This document shows positions 58,117 to 64,000 of a DNA stretch of 64,000 nucleotides, one piece after another. Each line of letters begins with the position of its first letter. Position 1 is the stretch's first letter. A model generated the notes under the pieces. The model ran no database searches. It saw only the letters and a list, made by a program, of their open reading frames with translations, and was not told the origin of the DNA. Source of the DNA: Bacteroidales bacterium (lineage in GTDB: Bacteria > Bacteroidota > Bacteroidia > Bacteroidales > Marinilabiliaceae); NCBI GenBank assembly GCA_003249255.1, contig QKJP01000017.1, positions 53,678 to 117,677 on the forward strand. The letters are read 5' to 3'. The translations under genes and the position numbers were made by a program.

Positions 58117-58467
58117 TTAAATAGCGGTGGTTCCTCTTTCACCAGTGCGAATACGAATACATTCATCTAAGGTAGTCACGAAGATTTTACCATCTCCAAT
58201 CTGACCTTCTTTAGCAGCATCGCCTTTTACACCAACCATGATAGCTTCAATGGCTTTTTCAACAAAATCTTCATTCACGGCGATCTCTAAACGTACTTTA
58301 GGGATCAAATCAGGGATAACCTTTTTACCACGATAAACTTCAACTCTTTGTTGCGCCCCGTGTCCCGAAACCCGACTCACTGTGATTCTTGTAATACCAT
58401 TCGCAATCAATTCTTCACGAACTTGATCGGTTTGGTAGGCGCGTATAATTGCAGTAACTAATTTCAT
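58117..58467 (-). CDS. glnK: PII nitrogen regulatory protein
   Basis: 116-residue PII protein. It binds ATP/ADP and 2-oxoglutarate and gates the ammonium channel through its T-loop. The uridylylation tyrosine equivalent, Tyr45, is present in VEVYRGKK. The B-loop motif VGVKGDAAKEGQIGDGKIF and C-loop RTGERG are intact. It lies 19 bp after amt, the standard amt-glnK arrangement, which is why I call it GlnK rather than GlnB. Confidence 0.94.
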   Translation of the reverse strand: MKLVTAIIRAYQTDQVREELIANGITRITVSRVSGHGAQQRVEVYRGKKVIPDLIPKVRLEIAVNEDFVEKAIEAIMVGVKGDAAKEGQIGDGKIFVTTLDECIRIRTGERGTTAI

Positions 58468-58486
58468 AACTTTCAGTTTTTAAAGA

Positions 58487-59800
58487 TTAATTAGGGTTTA
58501 ACATTCCATAACCTCTTTCGCCATGGAAAGAATGATCAAGACCTTGCATCTCTTCTTCTTCAGTAGCTCTTAGGCCAAGTAGTTTTTCTACTACCCAAAT
58601 AATTGAAATCGTTAATACAACTGAATAAGCAATAGCAATAACTACTGTGATGACCTGAACGCCAAATTGATCCCACATCGTCCAAGCACCTGTTGATGAA
58701 GCAGCAGCTGCATCAGACATCCATGAATCACGAATAAAGAATGAAAGAAGAATCGCTCCGACAATACCACCGGTACCATGAATACCAAAAGCATCTAAAG
58801 TATCGTCATAACCTAATTTATCTTTAAGTATTAAAGCGCCATAACAAATCACGGTTGCAATCGCTCCTAAAGCCATTGCACCAGCAGGCTGAACAACTCC
58901 CGCTGCAGGAGTAACAGCAACTAAACCTGCTAAAATACCGGATGCAAAACCTAAAGCCGTTGCTTTTCCGTGATGAATTAATTCTACAATAACCCACATT
59001 AAAGCACCTGCTGCTGCGGCTGCTTGAGTAGCCGTTAAGGCTTGAGCTGTAGCCACACCGGAAGAAACACTACTCCCAGCGTTAAATCCAAACCATCCTA
59101 CCCAAAGTAGACCAACACCCATCATAACCATTACCAGGTTATTAGGTTTCATTTGACGTTTTGGATTACCACGGCGACCACCTAAATAAATGGCAGCAAC
59201 TAAACCACTAACACCTGCCGAAATATGGACCACAGTACCACCCGCAAAGTCAATAGCTCCGGCAGCACCCCAGTGGTGCAAGAAACCATCTGCTGCCCAC
59301 ACCCAGTGACATAATGGGTTATATACCAAGATGCCCCATAATGCAATAAACACTAAATAACCTTTGAATTTCACACGCTCTGCAAAAGCTCCTGCAATTA
59401 GAGCCGGTGTGATAATAGCAAATTTTCCTTGGAACATTGAGAACACCAAATCAGGTACTCCATCTGTAACAGCAGTATCAATACCACTTAATAGAACGTA
59501 ATCAGAATTCCAACCACACCATCCTCCAAGAACGCTATCGCCAAAACACATTGAATATCCAAATACGACCCACAATACACTCATAATCCCCATTGCGGCA
59601 AAACTGTGCATCATTGTACCTAATACGTTTTTGGAACGTACCAATCCACCATAAAACATGGCTAATCCTGGTACCATTAATAATACTAACGCAGTAGATG
59701 TTAACATCCATGCTGTAGCTCCGGTATCTACTTCACCCTGTGCTTGGGCACTGATGACACCAACAACCAACAAACCTAATAAAGTTGTGAGTTTCTTCAT
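58487..59800 (-). CDS. amt: Ammonium transporter
   Basis: 437-residue Amt/Rh channel with signal peptide (ending GVISAQA) and eleven predicted helices. AMFYGGLVRSKN, the histidines in FAAMGIM and GIHGTGG, and DFAGGTVVHISAG are typical. It moves ammonium across the inner membrane and is closed by GlnK. The frame opens 20 codons further upstream at 59860, but the promoter at 59845-59875 lies inside that extension, so the start is the ATG at 59800, with AAAGG shortly before it. Confidence 0.95.
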   Translation of the reverse strand: MKKLTTLLGLLVVGVISAQAQGEVDTGATAWMLTSTALVLLMVPGLAMFYGGLVRSKNVLGTMMHSFAAMGIMSVLWVVFGYSMCFGDSVLGGWCGWNSDYVLLSGIDTAVTDGVPDLVFSMFQGKFAIITPALIAGAFAERVKFKGYLVFIALWGILVYNPLCHWVWAADGFLHHWGAAGAIDFAGGTVVHISAGVSGLVAAIYLGGRRGNPKRQMKPNNLVMVMMGVGLLWVGWFGFNAGSSVSSGVATAQALTATQAAAAAGALMWVIVELIHHGKATALGFASGILAGLVAVTPAAGVVQPAGAMALGAIATVICYGALILKDKLGYDDTLDAFGIHGTGGIVGAILLSFFIRDSWMSDAAAASSTGAWTMWDQFGVQVITVVIAIAYSVVLTISIIWVVEKLLGLRATEEEEMQGLDHSFHGERGYGMLNPN

Positions 59801-59844
59801 TACTTTTCTACCTTTTATAATAACAATTTTAATTTTTCCGGATG

Positions 59845-59875
59845 CAAAGATATAAAACAAGAATGGTCTAACAAA
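59845..59875 (-). promoter_or_regulatory. Promoter of amt-glnK
   Basis: On the minus strand: TTTG at 59875-59872, 19 nt spacer, TATCTTTG at 59852-59845, an excellent match to the Bacteroidota primary sigma consensus. It gives a leader of about 40 nt before the amt ATG. Confidence 0.75.
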
Positions 59876-60275
59876 TATTTTATGTTTTTTTCAAAAAGAC
59901 CCCTTTCTTTTAACCCCCCACAAAACTATCCCAATTATTTTATACCAAACCACCCCCATTTACACACAACCTAACCTAAACACCTTCCCTTGAGAAGCAA
60001 TTTTCTACAAAAACATACAAATTCCAGATTCCATCCTAAGAAATCAAATTAAATCCAAGTAAAAACAACTTTTTATCCAAGAGCCACCCCATAAACAGGA
60101 CAAACTAATTCGAAACATACTTTATCTACGAAAATATATAGCCTGATAAAATTGAAGTTTTAAAAGATATCCACATAAAAAGTAGGCCTTTCTTGTCCAT
60201 ATTTATTATTTAACGCAATTTTTATAATTTTTATCAGCTTAATAATTAACCAATTAGACAAAAACACAAATATTT

Positions 60276-60306
60276 TTTCGCACTAGATGCATCCTTTTTA
60301 TCTTCG
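60276..60306 (+). promoter_or_regulatory. Candidate promoter of the ECF sigma operon
   Basis: TTTC at 60276-60279, 19 nt spacer and TATCTTCG at 60299-60306, a near match to the consensus. Transcription would start about 26 nt before the TTG start of the sigma gene. Confidence 0.4.
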
Positions 60307-60338
60307 TCTTGTCATTAGGATGTATTAAGATTTAAAAA

Positions 60339-60896
60339 TTGGCAGAAACACAATTGGACATACACAAGCCTGTAATTGAAAAGGCTAAAAAAGGAAATCA
60401 GAAAGCGCAGAAGCAGTTATACGACCTTTATGCAAAGGCGATGTATAATATATGCTATCGCATGATGAACAATTGGGAAGACGCCGAAGATTTATTGCAA
60501 GAGATATTTTGTGATGTATTTACCAGATTAGATCAATTTAGATACGAATCTACATTTGGAGGATGGCTAAAACGAATTACCATTAATAAATGCATCAATG
60601 AAATTAAAAGGCGAAAAGTCGCTTTAGAATTAAAAGAAGAGATTGTACCGGATGCACTTATCGACGAAGAAGATGAACAATACAACCCCGGCTTTACCAT
60701 TGAACACGTTAAACACGCCATGGGCTTGTTACCGGACGGTTACCGCATCATTTTCTCCCTTTATTTAATTGAAGGCTATGACCATCAAGAAATTGCAGAA
60801 ATCCTAAACATTACAGTCTCAACTTCTAAATCACAATTGGCACGAGCCAAAAAGAAAGTTATTGAAATAATTAATACCGGAATAATTAACAACTAA
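60339..60896 (+). CDS. ECF RNA polymerase sigma factor (TTG start)
   Basis: 185-residue sigma-70 family factor with region 2 (YDLYAKAMYNICYRMMNNWEDAEDLLQEIF, about 28-57) and region 4 (QEIAEILNITVSTSKSQLARAKK). The only in-frame start that keeps region 2 whole is TTG at 60339; a stop lies two codons before it and the first internal Met comes within region 2. It probably transcribes its own operon and envelope genes. It is followed 11 bp later by a membrane protein that fits an anti-sigma factor. Confidence 0.92.
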   Translation: MAETQLDIHKPVIEKAKKGNQKAQKQLYDLYAKAMYNICYRMMNNWEDAEDLLQEIFCDVFTRLDQFRYESTFGGWLKRITINKCINEIKRRKVALELKEEIVPDALIDEEDEQYNPGFTIEHVKHAMGLLPDGYRIIFSLYLIEGYDHQEIAEILNITVSTSKSQLARAKKKVIEIINTGIINN

Positions 60897-60907
60897 AACG
60901 CAAGGTT

Positions 60908-61456
60908 ATGAGCGATCGATTTGATGATTTCATACGCAGCAACAGGGATGAGTTTGACTCATTCGCTCCGCCTGCCAATGGTTGGAACCAGATTTCTGAA
61001 AAGATTCATTCCAAACCCAACGCACTTAGAAAGCGCTTATACATAATAAGCTCATCAGTTGCAGCAGCTGCTATTATAGCTTTTGTTGTTATGTTTAGCA
61101 TTCAAGATCCAAATCAAAACAACATGGCAGCTACTTACGAAAACATACCTGAATTAAATGAAGCAACGATATTTTACCAAACCCAAATAAACGAACACAA
61201 AGCAGCAATAGCCCAACTGGCATCTGATCACCCGGATATGGTGAACGAAATGAATACAGATTTAGCCGCTTTAGACACAGCTTTATTGGAACTAAAACAA
61301 GATTTAAAAGACAATATTTCTAACGAGGAAATTATTGAAGCCATGATACAGAATTACAGAATGAAATTGATGATACTTGAGGACATCATGGTATATCTTG
61401 ATAATCAAAAACAGGAGAACAACGCCCCTATTAAACAAAGCACCTATGAACTATAA
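60908..61456 (+). CDS. Probable anti-sigma factor
   Basis: 182 residues: about 42 cytoplasmic residues (DDFIRSNRDEFDSFAPPANGW), one membrane helix (IISSSVAAAAIIAFVVMFSI, about 46-66), and a helical periplasmic part (about 80-165). The N-terminal region containing F-D-x-F-x-P-P-x-x-x-W resembles those of Bacteroidota anti-sigma proteins. It is encoded directly after the ECF gene, with which it should pair (inference). Its end overlaps the next gene by 11 bp. Confidence 0.78.
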   Translation: MSDRFDDFIRSNRDEFDSFAPPANGWNQISEKIHSKPNALRKRLYIISSSVAAAAIIAFVVMFSIQDPNQNNMAATYENIPELNEATIFYQTQINEHKAAIAQLASDHPDMVNEMNTDLAALDTALLELKQDLKDNISNEEIIEAMIQNYRMKLMILEDIMVYLDNQKQENNAPIKQSTYEL

Positions 61457-62540
61457 GATAAAACATAGTCTTCTTTTTATACTGATCTATTGCCTTTGGA
61501 ACATTTCCATAAAAGCACAATCATTTATAGAAGAGATAAAAATTAACAAAAGCTATGCTGTTACACCAACTGCAACAGTGGAAGTCATCAACAAATATGG
61601 CAACATTCACATCAGCACTTGGGAAAAAGACTCGGTAAAGTTTGAAGTAAACTATATCATATCAGAAAAAAATGAAGTTAAATTTAACAAGGCCAAGGAT
61701 AATGTAGACTTTAAATTTTCAGGAAATAGCAGTTATCGTACTGCCGAAACTATTTTTGGCACCAAGTACGGGACTTTCATTAAAGACATTCAGGAAGCCA
61801 CCAACTTATTTAATGGGGCAACCGGATCACATATTAGCTATTACATCACCCTACCCTCATACGTCAACCTAAAAATCGACAACAGATATGGCAATATTTT
61901 CATCCCTGATTACGAAGGAAATTTAAACATCTCTTTGTCAAATGGCGATTTTCAGGGCAGAAATCTGAGTGGTGATAACAATTTAAACTTCGCATTTGGT
62001 GATGTAGACATCAAAGAAGTAAAACAAGGCAACCTTGCATTTAATTTCAACAAAGTAACCATTCAAAAATTAGATTTGATTAACATCGATTCAAAATCAT
62101 CGACACTTAAAATTACTGAAGGAAATCTTCTTAAGATCCAATCGCGCAGAGATGAAATTTACATCGATAACTTAAAGTTTATATATGGCACAACTTACTT
62201 TTCGAAAGTGACTCTTTACAACCTTTCAAAAGAATTTAATTTGAGCATGCAGTATGGCGAATTAGAACACCTGCAATTGTCTTCTAATTTTGAATTAGCG
62301 AAACTTAATTCCAGGTTTTCCAATGCAACAATTTTAGTCAAGGATCCCAAACCTTATTCGTGTAGCATCTATTCTGAAAAAGGAGAAATTGATATTCCAA
62401 ATGATTTAAAAGCTCAAAATCAGAATTGGAAAGAAAGCATAAACAGCACAGCAGAAACTTTTTCGTACCAGGGAAATAACCTTAAAGCAAAGCTTCAAGT
62501 CACTCTAAAAGACGCTTTCTTTAAATTGATTCACAACTAA
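61446..62540 (+). CDS. Adhesin-like exported protein (DUF4097-type beta-helix)
   Basis: 364 residues from ATG 61446: signal peptide (ending SIKAQ), then repeated short beta strands around N-x-Y-G-N-I (VINKYGNIHISTWEKD and NRYGNIFIPDYEGN), the style of DUF4097 and head/auto-transporter adhesin domains. The frame stays open 23 codons upstream but lies inside the anti-sigma gene; the ATG at 61446 heads a good signal peptide. It is translationally coupled (11 bp overlap) to the anti-sigma gene, so it is likely an envelope-stress sensor or target. Function unknown. Confidence 0.82.
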   Translation: MNYKIKHSLLFILIYCLWNISIKAQSFIEEIKINKSYAVTPTATVEVINKYGNIHISTWEKDSVKFEVNYIISEKNEVKFNKAKDNVDFKFSGNSSYRTAETIFGTKYGTFIKDIQEATNLFNGATGSHISYYITLPSYVNLKIDNRYGNIFIPDYEGNLNISLSNGDFQGRNLSGDNNLNFAFGDVDIKEVKQGNLAFNFNKVTIQKLDLINIDSKSSTLKITEGNLLKIQSRRDEIYIDNLKFIYGTTYFSKVTLYNLSKEFNLSMQYGELEHLQLSSNFELAKLNSRFSNATILVKDPKPYSCSIYSEKGEIDIPNDLKAQNQNWKESINSTAETFSYQGNNLKAKLQVTLKDAFFKLIHN

Positions 62541-62568
62541 TTAGCAGTCTAAGATCGAATCCATTGCA

Positions 62569-63072
62569 ATGAAAAAGAAAATCATATACATTTTATTAAA
62601 CTGCCTAATCGCAAGTGCTTTTAGTCAGGATTACAACAATAATTTTAAACTCTCAACCGGAGATTATTGGGGAGTTTCATACCATAAACTCCTTACCCAG
62701 GAAAAAGGATTTGCAGCAAAGTTTAACTTTGAAAAAGACGGCTGGCAAATGAGCACCATTCGAATTTTGTATACTCCAGCTTTCCCGGCTACATCAAGCC
62801 AATGGTTTTTTGGCTATGGTTATGGCGTTCACATCGCTTATAAATCAAAAATTGAAACCACAAACCTTTTCACACCTTATGCACCACCTACTGTGCACCG
62901 AGGTCATTTTATATCTCCCGGCATTGACGGCTTTTTAACATTAGAGTACCGATTTTTGAAATATCCATTTGTTTTATCGGCTGATTACCTACCAAACTTT
63001 GAATTTTTCGGGCCTGATTTTTTCAGAATAAACTTTAATAATTTCTCACTCGCAGCTGCATATACTTTTTAA
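62569..63072 (+). CDS. Small outer-membrane barrel protein
   Basis: 167 residues: signal peptide (ending SAFSQ) and alternating strands rich in Tyr and Phe (WFFGYGYGVHIAYKSK), ending in SLAAAYTF with a terminal Phe, the barrel signature. It resembles the 143-residue protein at 36396 in size and style. It is the fourth gene of the sigma operon, 28 bp after the adhesin-like gene. Confidence 0.8.
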   Translation: MKKKIIYILLNCLIASAFSQDYNNNFKLSTGDYWGVSYHKLLTQEKGFAAKFNFEKDGWQMSTIRILYTPAFPATSSQWFFGYGYGVHIAYKSKIETTNLFTPYAPPTVHRGHFISPGIDGFLTLEYRFLKYPFVLSADYLPNFEFFGPDFFRINFNNFSLAAAYTF

Positions 63073-63097
63073 TAACAAAAAAATAAAACATTATATT

Positions 63098-63775
63098 ATG
63101 ATAAAACGATCAATCGCACTTTGCATGGGCTTAGCACTATGTCTTGCAAGTTTTGCACAAGCATCGGATGATGAAATGGCAACCATTTTTGGCAGATCCG
63201 GCGACCACAGCCACGGTGGGTATGGAGCTATAACACTAAGCTACACAACCATTAACAAAAAAGACGCCATGACCATTGGAGGTAGAGGGGTTTGGATCAT
63301 TGACCATAACTTTGGTATAGGTATGGGTGGATGCGGATTTATTACAGAGCCTCAAATGGATCTTATCTTAGAAGAAGAATATCAAATCAATGGCGGCTAT
63401 GGTGGTCTTATTCTTGAACCAATAATTGGCGCAAAGAAGCCTATTCACTTATCCTTCCCGGTATTAATTGGTGCCGGTGGTGTTGCCTACTCTCAAAATT
63501 GGCAACACTATGACTATGAAGAAGATGAATACAACTACGAAAATGCCTACGAATCAAGCGATGCATATTTTGTATTGCAACCCGGTGTTGAAGTTGAATT
63601 TAACATGCTAAAATTCTTCCGCTTTGCCGTTAGCGCAAGTTACAGATACACCAGTAATGTAAACTTAGCTTATAAAGAAACAACTTTAAACAAGCCTGAT
63701 CCCAACATTATTGGCAGTAAAGACATGCTAAGAAGTTGGAATTTTGGATTAGCCATGAAATTTGGAAAATTCTAA
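63098..63775 (+). CDS. Outer-membrane barrel-like protein
   Basis: 225 residues: signal peptide (ending LASFAQA), a His/Gly-rich start (GDHSHGGYGAITLSYTTI), an acidic Tyr-rich loop (YDYEEDEYNYENAYESSDAY, about 140-159), and a barrel-like end NFGLAMKFGKF. Function unknown. It begins 25 bp after the preceding barrel gene and is the last recognised gene of the sigma operon. Confidence 0.8.
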   Translation: MIKRSIALCMGLALCLASFAQASDDEMATIFGRSGDHSHGGYGAITLSYTTINKKDAMTIGGRGVWIIDHNFGIGMGGCGFITEPQMDLILEEEYQINGGYGGLILEPIIGAKKPIHLSFPVLIGAGGVAYSQNWQHYDYEEDEYNYENAYESSDAYFVLQPGVEVEFNMLKFFRFAVSASYRYTSNVNLAYKETTLNKPDPNIIGSKDMLRSWNFGLAMKFGKF

Positions 63776-64000
63776 ACAAAAACTACTAAAACATACAAAA
63801 GGATTCGATGTATGTAGTTCCTTTTACGCATAATTGTTTTAACACCAAACTGTCCGACGCAGGCCATAGCCGTCAAGCTAATATTGTAAAGTTTTATTTT
63901 TCATTTACTTACAGGGTGTAATTCCCCATATAGAGGAATTGTCAGTATTTTTCCCCATTTTTGTAATATTATTATGTAAATAAAATGAAGGGCACTAATG
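63776..64000. other. Right-end non-coding region
   Basis: 225 bp after the last barrel gene. It contains repeat A copy 3, a repeat B-like segment near 63867-63880, and a small inverted repeat AATTCC/GGAATT (63920-63925, 63935-63940). An ATG at 63985 lies too close to the edge to judge whether a gene begins there. Confidence 0.4.
63822..63845. repeat. Dispersed intergenic repeat, family A copy 3
   Basis: TTTTACGCATAATTG, then TTTTAACAC: same as 19615-19637 except for one inserted T. Only the left half of the longer unit is shared. Confidence 0.6.

Larger units (their letters stand above)
59801..60338. other. Divergent intergenic region amt / sigma factor
   Basis: 538 bp. Besides the amt promoter near its left end and the sigma promoter near its right end, it contains a C-rich stretch (about 59900-59990: CCCCTTTC, CCCCCCAC, CACCCCC) unlike the rest of the window. 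I see no gene in it. Confidence 0.45.

Noticed and set aside
59658..59855. 65-codon frame opposite the start of amt
   Set aside because: Antisense to a highly conserved channel gene and spanning its promoter; composition is that of a shadow.
1..64000. tRNA, rRNA, insertion sequences, prophage or integrase genes
   Set aside because: None was recognised on either strand by reading for cloverleaf ends, transposase motifs or terminal repeats; a covariance search could still reveal small RNAs.

Overview
The window looks like chromosomal DNA of a low-GC Bacteroidota bacterium, most likely a marine member of the Bacteroidia (Marinilabiliales-like; the family is an inference). The signs are hybrid two-component sensors with Reg_prop/Y_Y_Y extracytoplasmic domains, type IX secretion (T9SS) C-terminal sorting domains, a GYDIA-family GHMP kinase, promoters of the Bacteroidota type (TTTG, about 19 nt, TAnnTTTG), and a GH117 enzyme specific for red-algal galactans. 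No rRNA, tRNA, CRISPR array, insertion sequence or prophage was recognised.

Region 1 (1-16785) is an accessory carbohydrate region. It holds an AldA-like aldehyde dehydrogenase cut by the left edge, a zinc-type dehydrogenase that lacks the structural-zinc cysteines, a complete hybrid two-component regulator (HTCS), a TPR-LuxR-like membrane regulator divergent from a GH2 beta-galactosidase lipoprotein, a sensor kinase without receiver or DNA-binding domain, and a GH117 3,6-anhydro-L-galactosidase. Together these suggest final breakdown of agar or porphyran oligosaccharides, with the ALDH a candidate 3,6-anhydro-L-galactose dehydrogenase.

Region 2 (16923-22038, minus strand) is a five-gene set: CotH-like kinase with lamin-tail and T9SS domains, small lipoprotein, DUF2490 barrel, VTC polyphosphate-polymerase-like domain and DUF4956 membrane protein. 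A gene-free kilobase follows. Region 3 (23091-30755) has a lipoprotein, alkaline phosphatase, a zinc-ribbon protein, a DUF6515-like repeat protein, and an operon of a urea transporter fused to an M23 peptidase with two TPR proteins.

Region 4 (31119-34595, minus strand) is a compact operon of a PqqD-like carrier/recognition protein, an ATP-grasp ligase, a small T9SS-exported protein and a DAP/ornithine-decarboxylase-like PLP enzyme. It is the best candidate for an undescribed biosynthetic or modification system. An AraC regulator with an HMA-like N-terminal domain lies upstream. Region 5 (36396-46094) has a small barrel protein, two tandem paralogous hybrid sensor kinases, an NlpC/P60 protein and an orphan helical protein.

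Region 6 (46307-57335) joins leucine-type branched acyl-CoA catabolism (3-methylcrotonyl-CoA carboxylase alpha and beta, methylglutaconyl-CoA hydratase, acyl-CoA dehydrogenase) to the mevalonate pathway (IDI-2, HMG-CoA reductase, GYDIA kinase, diphosphomevalonate decarboxylase, mevalonate kinase). The first half makes HMG-CoA and the second consumes it, so the locus may carry leucine carbon into isoprenoids. Region 7 (57450-64000) has a small membrane protein, glnK-amt, and an ECF sigma operon with a probable anti-sigma factor, an adhesin-like protein and two barrel proteins.
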